A model generated the notes under the pieces. It worked only from the letters and a program-made list of their open reading frames with translations. It ran no database searches and was not told where the DNA came from. This document shows, in pieces, positions 25,977-33,324 of a stretch of DNA of 64,000 nucleotides. Source of the stretch: Treponema socranskii subsp. buccale (lineage in GTDB: Bacteria > Spirochaetota > Spirochaetia > Treponematales > Treponemataceae); contig NZ_CP054258.1 of NCBI RefSeq assembly GCF_024181585.1, positions 2,728,001 through 2,792,000 of the forward strand, read 5' to 3'. Position numbers and translations under genes: made by a program. Each line of letters opens with the position of its first letter. Positions within the stretch are counted from its first letter, which is position 1.

Positions 25977-27293
25977 CTAAAACAGTTTTCGGCATTCGAG
26001 GTAAAAGCGCTTTTCGTCGGCTTCGCCCATCGAAAAACTTTTTCGCGGGAGCGGCCCGTTTTTTTCGATCGTCGCAAAAAAGCTTGCTTTGTCGATCGGA
26101 GGAAGGAGGATGCCCGTCGTACCCTCTTCGGCGCCGAGCTGCATCGTTTCCGCATCTCCGTGAATATAATCGATCGTTATGTCGATTCCGGCTTTCGCTT
26201 TTTCAGCTATATAATCGTCGACGACCGGTTGAAAAGCGGAAACCGCGAGCGAAGAAATATTCGTTTTTAAAAGCGTGTACGACGTTTTTCCGCCGGACGT
26301 GCTTGCAAAGCCGAACGATGCCCTCGATTTTTTTACCGCATTTTCGAGTTCTTCGGACGACCGACACTGCACAACCTCTCCGCCGAATTGAGAAGTCAAG
26401 CGCAAAATCAATTCCGCCGCGTCCGCTCCGAAAAGCACGCGGTGAATCGGTTCGAACGTGAGACCCGCATCGTATATGTTGACAATTTCGACGAGCGCAT
26501 AACGTACGCGGCTTGTCTTGCGCTCTTCTTCGCCGAGCCTTTGTTTGTATTCGTCCCACACGGCTTTTGCGGTTGCAAGCGAATGATTTCCGTCACCGAC
26601 TGCAAACATAAACACGCTGCCGTCGCTTTCGGTATTCGCCTCCGCGATTTTTTCAAGAGATGAGAGAATTGCACCTTCCGAAGATTCCGGTACAAGCCAA
26701 CCTTTTATGCTTCCGCCCTTCATCATGAGATTTCCCGAATAAAGAGGAGCGGCTCCGGACGCTTTGACGACTTTTCCCGTACCTCCGACAAGGGAATCCG
26801 ACGCATCGTTTACGAGGAGCATGATGTGCGGTACTTCGAGCGGGGCGCCGCTCCTGATCGCTTTGCGAGGCGGAATGCGGGAAGGAATCGTCGCTTCGGT
26901 TGCACGGATGAGCGCTTTGGAAAAAGGCTTCCACTCGTAGTCGTCCAAATCGATTGCGGCGATAAGACCGCGCCGCATACGGCCGAACGCCGTCGTGCGC
27001 TCGACATAGACGAAGCCGTGTTTTTCTTCAAAGAGACCGTCATCGATATAGCGCTTCATCGCCGCCTGTATGCCGGTGATACGCGATTCTTTATCGCCGT
27101 CGCCGAGATAGACTTCCGGCAAAATGAGGTTCAACGCGCTCGGTTTTCCGCTCGCCGCTTTTTCCGCCTCTTTCCAATAATTTCTGTCCTGCGTATATTG
27201 ATCGCACGCGATGCACGACCAGCTTGTCGTGTCGATATTTTTCGGCAGCAAAATGTCGGGTACTGAAAGGGCGAAATCCGAAAATGTGTTCAT
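25977..27293 (-). CDS. DUF1015 family protein
   Basis: 438-residue member of the conserved DUF1015 family, function not established. Family features are visible: WSCIACDQYTQDRNYW near residue 25, NLILPEVYLGDG, VYVERTT, FMFAVGDGNHSLATAKAVWDEYK (a GDGNHS motif shared by the family), and the C-terminal LLPPIDKASFFATIEKNGPLPRKS. Some relatives are encoded next to serine or phosphoserine metabolism genes. The ATG at 27293 is the family start; the same frame stays open further upstream, but that part runs against rpoN and is a shadow. A TATACT box is only 6 bases before the ATG. Confidence 0.85.
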   Translation of the reverse strand: MNTFSDFALSVPDILLPKNIDTTSWSCIACDQYTQDRNYWKEAEKAASGKPSALNLILPEVYLGDGDKESRITGIQAAMKRYIDDGLFEEKHGFVYVERTTAFGRMRRGLIAAIDLDDYEWKPFSKALIRATEATIPSRIPPRKAIRSGAPLEVPHIMLLVNDASDSLVGGTGKVVKASGAAPLYSGNLMMKGGSIKGWLVPESSEGAILSSLEKIAEANTESDGSVFMFAVGDGNHSLATAKAVWDEYKQRLGEEERKTSRVRYALVEIVNIYDAGLTFEPIHRVLFGADAAELILRLTSQFGGEVVQCRSSEELENAVKKSRASFGFASTSGGKTSYTLLKTNISSLAVSAFQPVVDDYIAEKAKAGIDITIDYIHGDAETMQLGAEEGTTGILLPPIDKASFFATIEKNGPLPRKSFSMGEADEKRFYLECRKLF

Positions 27294-27299
27294 ATGGAA

Positions 27300-27305
27300 A
27301 GTATA
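27300..27305 (-). promoter_or_regulatory. -10 box for leaderless DUF1015 mRNA
   Basis: TATACT lies 6 bases before ATG 27293. No Shine-Dalgarno fits. The -35 is weak. It is back to back with the rpoN -10 in a 45-base divergent gap. Confidence 0.4.
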
Positions 27306-27326
27306 CCGCCAAGTATTTTTTTGTGC

Positions 27327-27332
27327 TATACT
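27327..27332 (+). promoter_or_regulatory. Extended -10 box for leaderless rpoN mRNA
   Basis: TGC-TATACT is an extended -10. It lies 6 bases before the rpoN ATG at 27339, with no room for a Shine-Dalgarno. Confidence 0.45.
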
Positions 27333-27338
27333 TACGCT

Positions 27339-28811
27339 ATGCCCGATTTTTCTTACGGACAAGTGCAGCAGACTTCGCAAGTGCAGCGGCAAGTGCTGTC
27401 GCAAAAACAGATTCAATCGCTGAAACTGCTCGCGATGAGCGGCGAAGATTTGAACGCCGAAATCCGAAAAGCGGTAAACGAAAATCCCGCACTCGAAATC
27501 GTGCGCGATACTGCAGCTGCGGCAAGCGCTGACGCGTCGCGCGCGTCCCTTCCGTACGACAATACGCGCACTTCTTATGCGTCTCAGGCAGGCAACGAAG
27601 CGGCGCAAAAATTTCAAGATGCATACGAAAACGCCGCCGATACGCGCGAAACGCTGCAGGCGCACCTTTTGTTTCAGCTGAACGTAATGAAACTTTCCCC
27701 CGATGAAAAAGCGCTCGGAAAAGCGCTCATCGAAAACCTGAACGAAAACGGCTGGCACATCCTCGCTCCCGCGTCATTGCTCGATAAATCGCGCCCCGCA
27801 CAGAATACGGCTATGCTCGATAAAATGCTGCACATCATCCGGTGCATGGATCCTGAAGGCACGTGCTGCAACAATATGGAAGAAAGCCTCTACGTGCAGG
27901 CACAAATCGCAGGCGACGCTCCGCCGCTCGCACTTTTTATACTTGACGGACACATCGACGTGCTGTATTCGAACGACGCGACACCCGATATAGAGCGCAT
28001 CAAACGAAAAATTATTAAATTGCAGGAAGCGTCGAAGCGCGAATCTTTCGGCGGCGAGAGGGTAATCGATTCACTTACGATAACTTCAGCCGATGTGGAA
28101 AATGCGATCGCCTTTATCTCCCGCTTAAACCCGCATCCCGCGCAGGGTTACGGCAAAGCTCCGACACACTACATTTCGCCGGACATCTCGGTGACCGAAG
28201 CCGAGGGAGAAGTGCCGAACACGTCCGATGAAAATGAAATGTTCGTGGAAAATACGCACGAAAAGTATTTCCGCATAACGCTTGCAAAAGGTGCCATTCC
28301 CTCCGTTCGGATCGTTCCGGGTTTCAACGCGCAGCGTCATAAAGAGCTAAAAAAAAATCTTAAAGCCGCAGAACAATTTTTGGACAACCTCGCATACCGC
28401 AAATCGCTCCTTCTGCAGTCATGCGAGATCATCGTCAAAACACAGATCGGTTTTTTTTCATCGCACGGGAAAGGCTACCTTGAAGAGCTCACACAGAGCG
28501 AAACGGCGCGCATACTCGGCGTCAACGAATCGACGGTGTCGCGTATGGCGAACGAAAAATTCATGCAGACGCCGTGGAGACAGCTTTTTCCGCTGAAATA
28601 TTTTTTTACGAATTCGCAGGACAAAGTAAAATTCGCATTGCGTCAGCTTATCGAAAATCGCGCAAGCGGTAAAAAACCGCTGTCTGACAGAGAGCTCGTC
28701 GAAAAACTCGCCGCCCAGGGACTACACGTCGCGCGCCGCACCGTCGCAAAATACCGCACGCAGCTTGCGATCGGCTCGTCGTATACACGCGGAAAAATGC
28801 CGAAGCCGTAA
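27339..28811 (+). CDS. rpoN: RNA polymerase sigma-54 factor
   Basis: 490-residue sigma-54. Region I is the Gln/Leu-rich N-terminus (VLSQKQIQSLKLLAMS) that contacts activators. The central core-binding region follows, then the helix-turn-helix that reads the -12 element (NESTVSRMANEKFMQTP...LKYFF). Near the C-terminus is the RpoN box ARRTVAKYR, which reads the -24 element. The start was placed at ATG 27339, giving MPDFSYGQVQQTSQVQRQ; an in-frame ATG at 27294 overlaps the divergent gene. It should direct the -24/-12 promoter at 15390-15405 together with the activator at 15544-17673. Confidence 0.96.
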   Translation: MPDFSYGQVQQTSQVQRQVLSQKQIQSLKLLAMSGEDLNAEIRKAVNENPALEIVRDTAAAASADASRASLPYDNTRTSYASQAGNEAAQKFQDAYENAADTRETLQAHLLFQLNVMKLSPDEKALGKALIENLNENGWHILAPASLLDKSRPAQNTAMLDKMLHIIRCMDPEGTCCNNMEESLYVQAQIAGDAPPLALFILDGHIDVLYSNDATPDIERIKRKIIKLQEASKRESFGGERVIDSLTITSADVENAIAFISRLNPHPAQGYGKAPTHYISPDISVTEAEGEVPNTSDENEMFVENTHEKYFRITLAKGAIPSVRIVPGFNAQRHKELKKNLKAAEQFLDNLAYRKSLLLQSCEIIVKTQIGFFSSHGKGYLEELTQSETARILGVNESTVSRMANEKFMQTPWRQLFPLKYFFTNSQDKVKFALRQLIENRASGKKPLSDRELVEKLAAQGLHVARRTVAKYRTQLAIGSSYTRGKMPKP

Positions 28812-28855
28812 AATTGCACAGCGAGTAAATCTTCGGATTTAGGAGCTGTGCAATT
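28812..28855. repeat. Structured dispersed element, family B copy 2
   Basis: Begins at the base after the rpoN stop. Perfect 11-bp stem AATTGCACAGC/GCTGTGCAATT encloses GAGTAAATCTTCGGATTTAGGA. Compared with copy 1 (22007-22049), the inner end of the stem has changed on both sides so that pairing is kept. Confidence 0.65.
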
Positions 28856-28911
28856 AGTGCGCGAGCCTCGCAAAAAGAATTTCAGCATAGGATTCGATGT
28901 CTTATAAAAAA

Positions 28912-29757
28912 TCATAATCCCTTGTAATACTTTTCAATAAGCTTAGCCATCAGTTTTCGGCGTTCAATAAGGTATTCATCATAATCTTTAACAGTCATAT
29001 TTACAATTTCTTTCGGAATACAGTTTTCCTCTAAATTCTTATACAGCTCTTCTTCCGAATTTATATTTCCTATTTCAATATTTCCGGATTTACACTGACT
29101 TAAAACTTTTCCGAAATAAACATTAGGCGCATTTTCCCCCACGGCTTTATTGACCTGTGTATCAAGATAGGTAAAATTTGCTACCTGATCAAGCTCTATG
29201 ACACCAATCTGACGATTACCGATCCCCTTGAGATTTGTAATGATTTCTGCAAGGTCGTCCATATCGGCAGACGGATTATCTTTTACATAATCGGACAAAA
29301 ACTTCATTTGTTTAAAATCGGATTTGAAAATTTCAGCAATATCGGGTATCCAACGTTTATCTTTTAAATGTGAGGCATCTTGAACTGCAAATCGCTTTGT
29401 TTCATCTTCGGGAAACGGATTGAATGCGATTCTAATCCTGTCCTTGTTAAAATCGGAATCAAGAACTTCTTTGCCGGCAATGGAGGCCATAAGTGCGGTA
29501 ATACGCTGCTGTCCGTCAATGAGAACTTTTTTCCCGTTTGCTTTAGTTCCCTCTTTAGTCTGAACATCGGGATTTTTCCAAACAATGATATATCCTGTCG
29601 GATAACCGTTATAAAGTGAATCTATTAAATCTCTAACTTGAGTCTTTTTCCAAACAAAGGGACGTTGGATTTCCGGAATAACAAAATCATTCGCTTCGAT
29701 AAGTCCAAGAATCGCACCGATTGAATATTGCTGAAGGGTAAATTTTTCCGATGTCAT
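28912..29757 (-). CDS. Short DUF262 (GmrSD N-domain-type) protein, probable defence relic
   Basis: 281 residues. The N-terminal half is a DUF262/ParB-like nuclease-type domain: FVIPEIQRPFVWKKTQVRDLIDSLYNGYPTGYIIVW (read as two joined motifs) and the family signature DGQQRITAL. Full-length relatives (GmrD/GmrS-type, COG1479) are usually 500-700 residues. Here the sequence passes from RQIGVIELDQ almost directly to a tail (DYDEYLIERRKLMAKLIEKYY) of the kind that normally ends the full-length proteins. I infer an in-frame internal deletion or a compact variant. It is clearly AT-rich relative to its neighbours, has a good ribosome site (AGGAG), and lies in a remnant island next to an integrase stub and tRNA-Met. 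Confidence 0.75.
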   Translation of the reverse strand: MTSEKFTLQQYSIGAILGLIEANDFVIPEIQRPFVWKKTQVRDLIDSLYNGYPTGYIIVWKNPDVQTKEGTKANGKKVLIDGQQRITALMASIAGKEVLDSDFNKDRIRIAFNPFPEDETKRFAVQDASHLKDKRWIPDIAEIFKSDFKQMKFLSDYVKDNPSADMDDLAEIITNLKGIGNRQIGVIELDQVANFTYLDTQVNKAVGENAPNVYFGKVLSQCKSGNIEIGNINSEEELYKNLEENCIPKEIVNMTVKDYDEYLIERRKLMAKLIEKYYKGL

Positions 29758-29771
29758 TAAAGCGTCTCCTG

Positions 29772-29897
29772 TTATGTTGTTTTTCCCGCAAAAATATATC
29801 TCTTATGGAATAGCAACATCTGTGCTCCGTTTTTTTCTTTAAAATTATCAAATTGTTTATTTGGCCATTTCTTGGGAATATCTTGCAGAAAATTCAT
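29772..29897 (-). CDS. Possible 41-residue open frame upstream of the DUF262 gene
   Basis: MNFLQDIPKKWPNKQF... runs 41 codons and ends 14 bases before the DUF262 ATG, in the same AT-rich island. It has no Shine-Dalgarno. It may be the tail of a lost gene or a chance frame. No family recognised. Confidence 0.2.
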   Translation of the reverse strand: MNFLQDIPKKWPNKQFDNFKEKNGAQMLLFHKRYIFAGKTT

Positions 29898-29912
29898 TTA
29901 CAAACCGTTTTA

Positions 29913-30107
29913 TTATAATGCACCAATGGCGAATTGTAAAATACTTTTAAAATCTACATCAAAATAGCCCTTAGCAATTTTTTCCGCGTCTTTTCGATTG
30001 GTTGTTCCGGTACTTTTTTGATAGGTTCGCCCTCCGCCGGGAAGAACGAATTGAACGCAGCTGTTTCCGCCGATGCGCTTAGTGGAAAATGAATAAGGCT
30101 TAGCCAT
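29913..30107 (-). pseudogene. Truncated tyrosine-recombinase (integrase) N-terminus
   Basis: 64 codons beginning MAKPYSFSTKRIGGN, with the pattern FVLPGGGRTYQKSTGTTNRKDAEKIAKG typical of the arm-binding N-terminus of phage-type integrases (read as FVLPGGGRTYQKS then TGTTNRKDAEKIAKG). The frame then stops after an unrelated FDVDFKSILQFAIGAL, with no core-binding or catalytic R-H-R-Y domain. It lies 130 bases from the 3' end of an initiator tRNA-Met gene on the same strand, where integrases of tRNA-targeting islands usually sit. Confidence 0.6.
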
Positions 30108-30239
30108 GAAAAACCTCGCATAGACCTTTTCAACGGGTGCATAAAACCGTTGCATAAAATCTGTATGTTTTTCACGCCAAGCCTTACTTTTTTAGGGTTG
30201 GTAGTGTCGTAAATCTTTGTAACACAAAGATTTACAGTT

Positions 30240-30312
30240 TAGCGGGGGCAGGACTTGAACCTGCGGCCTCCGGGTTATGAGCCCGACGAGCTGCCAACTG
30301 CTCTACCCCGCG
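30240..30312 (-). tRNA. Initiator tRNA-Met (CAT)
   Basis: 73-nt cloverleaf: acceptor CGCGGGG, D-arm GAGC...GCTC, anticodon arm with CTCATAA (anticodon CAT), T-arm GCAGG-TTCAAGT-CCTGC, and discriminator A. Two initiator marks are visible: three consecutive G-C pairs flanking the anticodon loop (GGG/CCC), and an unpaired first position (C1 against U72). The 3' CCA is not encoded. The mature 3' end faces the integrase remnant. Confidence 0.93.
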
Positions 30313-30357
30313 TCGTATGTTCGATTATAGTATTGCTTATCGGGTAAATAGTCAAGA

Positions 30358-30442
30358 GCACGGCAATTCCGAGCAGTGCGCAGGAATTGCCGTGCGTCTC
30401 CTATAAAAGAAAAACGATTTAGCGTTTTTCGACTCCGGACTT
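30358..30442. repeat. Structured dispersed element, family C copy 2
   Basis: Same order as copy 1. The first hairpin has a 13-bp perfect stem, GCACGGCAATTCC/GGAATTGCCGTGC (30358-30370, 30383-30395), and loop GAGCAGTGCGCA. Then come TCTCCTATAAAAG, hairpin GAAAAACG-ATTTAG-CGTTTTTC (30409-30430), and GACTCCGGACTTA. The stem differs from copy 1 but still pairs. The 16 bases GCAATTCCGAGCAGTG recur at 30449-30464 as a broken third copy. Confidence 0.65.
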
Positions 30443-30464
30443 ATTAGAGCAATTCCGAGCAGTG

Positions 30465-30781
30465 TCCGTTCGCGTTACATCCTTGTATCGCTCACTACCG
30501 CATTTTGCTGCGCAAAATGCGCAAATGTTATGCGAAAGTGCGACACGGCATCCCTGCCGTGCATCATGCGAAGTTCCCCGCGCAACTTGCAACGAGCACG
30601 AAGCGCGAAGTCCCCCGCGTGAAGTGCAATACGCACGCAAACGCAAAACGTTCCGCGTAACGCGCTTCATTCGTCGCGTCAATCGACGTTTTGCTCAATT
30701 CGCCGAATTTTCAGCCGGTTCGTGCCGCTTTCCCTTTCGTATTTTTCTTTCGGCAATTTTTTTCTATCGGAGGTTCCGTTT
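30465..30781. other. Hairpin-rich spacer, no gene recognised
   Basis: Contains CATTTTGC-TGC-GCAAAATG-type and CACGGCA-TCCC-TGCCGTG hairpins and several GCGAAGT repeats. Open frames here are shadows without family resemblance or ribosome sites. It probably belongs with the repeat-rich spacers at 20027-20818 and 21728-22183. Confidence 0.4.
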
Positions 30782-31669
30782 TTACCGCTTTTCCTTTTCG
30801 TATCTTTTTTTTGAGCTTTCCTTCTTTTCCTGTTTTATCGATTTTCCCGCAGCCTTCTTTTCCTTCGGTATCTTTCCGGTACCGGCTGCACCCTTCGACG
30901 CTTTTTGTGATTTTTCCCCTTCGATTTTATCTTTGGTTGTTCTTTTTGTCTCCGATTTTTCCGATATTTTTTCCGCCGGATTTTTCGGCGGCTGTTTTAC
31001 ATCCGCCTTTTGCCCTTCATCCGCTTGGATCCTATAGCTGATCCTGCACTGAACGGCCAAAAGCAAAATCGCCGCGACGGAAAACCGTTTGAAGTCGTCG
31101 TAGAGTGCGAAAAAATCGTACAGACCGTGCAGCAACGGCGCAAACAAAACCGCTGCGATATCGATCCGCATACGCTTTACCGACCGAATAAACAGACCTC
31201 CCAATCCCGCGCATAAAGCGTGTACCGCATCGCTCGTGAACATACGTTCAAACATTTGAACATAGATGAGATGCGCGCCGATCGTATTGGCCTGCTGTAA
31301 GTGCTGCAAAAAATAAATCGCCGATTCAAAGCAGCCCAAACTCATGCCGCAGATGCACGCGCACAAAAAAAACTTTCCGAGCGACAGCCGCTTTGACGGC
31401 AAAAAAAGTATAAAGATAATTTTAATAAATTCTTCTATAAAGCCGTTAAATAAAATCGCGCGCAAAAGCTGCGTGATCCAATGATCCGAATGCAAAAACG
31501 GAATATCCGCTGCGTAAAATTGCAAAATTGAAATCGGCGCTACGGCAAGCAATCCGAGCAGTGCCGCATACAGCATTATGATGATCCCGACGTGAGCGAA
31601 GCGACGTATCGCCGAAAACATGACAAAAAGGGGAACAAAGCAAAGGGCAAGCGCCGCATAGATATTCAT
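30782..31669 (-). CDS. PrsW-family intramembrane glutamic protease
   Basis: Polytopic membrane protein (295 residues, about seven membrane segments) of the PrsW/CAAX-like family. Members cut regulatory membrane proteins within the bilayer; PrsW itself cuts an anti-sigma factor in Bacillus. The active-site glutamates are in FIEEFIKI, and later conserved positions are F-E-S in GCFESAIYF and H..YD in LLHGLYDFF. The last 65 residues are a Lys/Glu-rich, probably disordered cytoplasmic tail. The start was set at ATG 31669 (MNIYAALALCF), which opens the first membrane helix. TTGCAA-17-TATGCT ends 6 bases before it, suggesting a leaderless mRNA. Divergent from aroK. Confidence 0.75.
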   Translation of the reverse strand: MNIYAALALCFVPLFVMFSAIRRFAHVGIIIMLYAALLGLLAVAPISILQFYAADIPFLHSDHWITQLLRAILFNGFIEEFIKIIFILFLPSKRLSLGKFFLCACICGMSLGCFESAIYFLQHLQQANTIGAHLIYVQMFERMFTSDAVHALCAGLGGLFIRSVKRMRIDIAAVLFAPLLHGLYDFFALYDDFKRFSVAAILLLAVQCRISYRIQADEGQKADVKQPPKNPAEKISEKSETKRTTKDKIEGEKSQKASKGAAGTGKIPKEKKAAGKSIKQEKKESSKKRYEKEKR

Positions 31670-31675
31670 ACAAAA

Positions 31676-31704
31676 AGCATACTGTAAGTTATGGACTTTT
31701 GCAA
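31676..31704 (-). promoter_or_regulatory. Leaderless-type promoter of the PrsW gene
   Basis: TTGCAA (31704-31699), 17 bases, TATGCT (31681-31676), then 6 bases to ATG 31669. It overlaps the region of the divergent aroK promoter. Confidence 0.5.
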
Positions 31705-31714
31705 TTACAAGCAA

Positions 31715-31720
31715 TATACT
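31715..31720 (+). promoter_or_regulatory. -10 box for leaderless aroK mRNA
   Basis: TATACT lies 6 bases (GACGGC) before the aroK ATG at 31727. No Shine-Dalgarno is possible. The -35 is weak. Confidence 0.45.
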
Positions 31721-31726
31721 GACGGC

Positions 31727-32308
31727 ATGACAACAGTTCCTGATCCGGCATATATCCTCTTCGGCATAAAGCATTCGGGAAAAACGACGCAAGGCCGTCT
31801 CCTTTCAAAAAAGATCTCTTTTCCCTTTGTGGATATCGATGAAATCATTACAAAGCAGACGGGCTTTACGCCGCGTCAAATATACTTCGATTACGGGCCG
31901 GAAAAATTTATGAGTGCGGAAGAAAAAATTTGCAGCGTGCTCGAAAAAAAATGTTTCGGTAAAAAGATCGTCATCGCGACCGGAGGCGGTATATGCGACA
32001 ACGCTCCGGCGCTCATGCGTTTACGCGATTTGGGAACGTTTATTTTTCTTGAAGTGTCCGAGCAAATCGCATTCGACAGGATTTTGGAAAAAATAAAGTT
32101 CAACGACGACGGCTCGATCGCGAATCTGCCCGCATATATCGCGCGTAAAGAACCGAAAACCGAAGAAGAAGTGAGATCGATTTTTCACGACGTTTTTACC
32201 GATCGGACGGCGCGCTATCGATCCTTTGTCGATACGATCGTCCCGCTCGACGCCGTTTCCGAAGAAGAAAATTTTAAAACGTTGTGCGGCGCGCTCGGCA
32301 TAGTATAG
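31727..32308 (+). CDS. aroK: Shikimate kinase
   Basis: 193-residue P-loop kinase that phosphorylates shikimate in the chorismate pathway. The nucleotide loop is GIKHSGKTTQGR. Shikimate-binding motifs are VDIDEIITKQTG (DxD-type) and ATGGGI. The lid region has RKEPKTEEE, and DRTARYRSF is the late arginine segment. It ends near a hairpin and is convergent with slyD. The start ATG 31727 follows the -10 box directly; an in-frame ATG at 31691 lies upstream of that promoter. Confidence 0.87.
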   Translation: MTTVPDPAYILFGIKHSGKTTQGRLLSKKISFPFVDIDEIITKQTGFTPRQIYFDYGPEKFMSAEEKICSVLEKKCFGKKIVIATGGGICDNAPALMRLRDLGTFIFLEVSEQIAFDRILEKIKFNDDGSIANLPAYIARKEPKTEEEVRSIFHDVFTDRTARYRSFVDTIVPLDAVSEEENFKTLCGALGIV

Positions 32309-32435
32309 ACGCTTTCTGAAAAACCCGAAGGGACTGCGAAAAAATAAAACCGTGCAGTAAAAAAATCGACTTCGAATTTAAAACCGCACGGCTTATAAAA
32401 CATATAATTATTAAATTTAAAATCGCATTTACTGA

Positions 32436-32960
32436 TTACCAATAATCGTGATGTCCGCAACCGCCACAACCGCCGCCGCAGCTTCCGCAGCTCCCGCCGC
32501 AGCCGGACAGCTCCGGCATAAGCTCTTCGTCCGTCGCCTCGCGCACATCGACGACGGTGACGTCGAACACGAGCGTTTTTCCCGCCAATTCGTGATTGCC
32601 GTCGACAGTGACGGTTTTATCGGTTATGTTTTGTATCGTCACGGTCATGGGGCCGCCTGCCGTCTGAGCTTGAAATTTCATACCGACTTCAAGCGGAGAT
32701 CCGTTGTCGAACTGATCGCGCGGTACTTCTATGTGCAGCTTCGGGTCGTATTCGCCGTAGCCGTCTTTCGGCAAAACCGTTACCGTAAACGTATCGCCGG
32801 GATTTTTGCCTTCAAGTTCCGCTTCCAGCCCCGGAATCAAATTGCCGTTCCCGTGCAGGTATTCGAACGGGGCGAGCCCGGAAGACGAATCGATCAAGGT
32901 GCCGTCGGAATCTTTCAGCGTATAGTGTATTTTTACCATCCTGTTTTTTGCAATGCACAT
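32436..32960 (-). CDS. slyD: SlyD-like FKBP peptidyl-prolyl isomerase with metal-binding tail
   Basis: 174-residue cytoplasmic prolyl isomerase/chaperone. The FKBP core has HYTLKDSDGTLIDSS, FEYLHGNGNLIPGLEAEL and GYGEYDPKL; an insert-in-flap domain (IEVPRDQF...VDGNHELAGKTLVFDVTVVDV) is characteristic of SlyD. The C-terminus is Gly/Cys/His-rich (CGGSCGSCGGGCGGCGHH), like the nickel- and zinc-binding tails of SlyD proteins. AAGGA sits 7 bases before ATG 32960. It starts 10 bases after the NifU-like gene, so the two form an operon linked by metal handling. Confidence 0.92.
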   Translation of the reverse strand: MCIAKNRMVKIHYTLKDSDGTLIDSSSGLAPFEYLHGNGNLIPGLEAELEGKNPGDTFTVTVLPKDGYGEYDPKLHIEVPRDQFDNGSPLEVGMKFQAQTAGGPMTVTIQNITDKTVTVDGNHELAGKTLVFDVTVVDVREATDEELMPELSGCGGSCGSCGGGCGGCGHHDYW

Positions 32961-32970
32961 ACGCAATTCC

Positions 32971-33219
32971 TTATTCCGTTTCTTCTTCCTGAACGACTTC
33001 CGTCACTTCGGGACAGGCGTCTTTCAGATAACGCTCGACGCCCATTTTAAGCGTCATCAGCGCCATGGGACAGCTGCCGCATGCGCCGACCAATTTTAAA
33101 TGAACACGATTTTGTTCATCCAAGCAAATATATTCCATATCGCCGCCGTCTGCCTGCAGCTGCGGGCGGAACATATCGAGCGCTTCTTTTATCGAAGCTT
33201 CAAGTCTTTCGTTTGCCAT
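32971..33219 (-). CDS. NifU-type Fe-S scaffold domain protein
   Basis: 82-residue NFU domain, a scaffold or carrier that receives an iron-sulfur cluster and passes it to client enzymes. Features are the N-terminal helix ASIKEALDMFRPQLQADGGDMEY and, after it, the cluster-binding CxxC in VGACGSCPMALMTLKMGVE. The acidic tail VVQEEETE ends the chain. TAGGAGA precedes the ATG. Upstream of slyD in the same operon. Confidence 0.92.
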   Translation of the reverse strand: MANERLEASIKEALDMFRPQLQADGGDMEYICLDEQNRVHLKLVGACGSCPMALMTLKMGVERYLKDACPEVTEVVQEEETE

Positions 33220-33324
33220 ACGATCTCCTAGCGGTTCCGACGGATCATCGCCGAAAGCATGAGTTTAGTAACCGATACTTTCAAACCTCGTCATTCAACC
33301 TGATACTGTAAATATACTGTAATT

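Noticed and set aside
26000-27758. N-terminal extension of the DUF1015 frame to 27758
   Set aside because: The extension lies antisense to rpoN; ATG 27293 matches the family start and has a promoter directly upstream.
28811-30240. Second attachment site for the tRNA-fMet island
   Set aside because: I looked for another copy of the tRNA 3' end between the tRNA and rpoN and found none.
32340-32395. Terminator between aroK and slyD
   Set aside because: CCGTGC and GCACGG can pair, but the loop is about 30 bases and no T-run follows; too weak to list.
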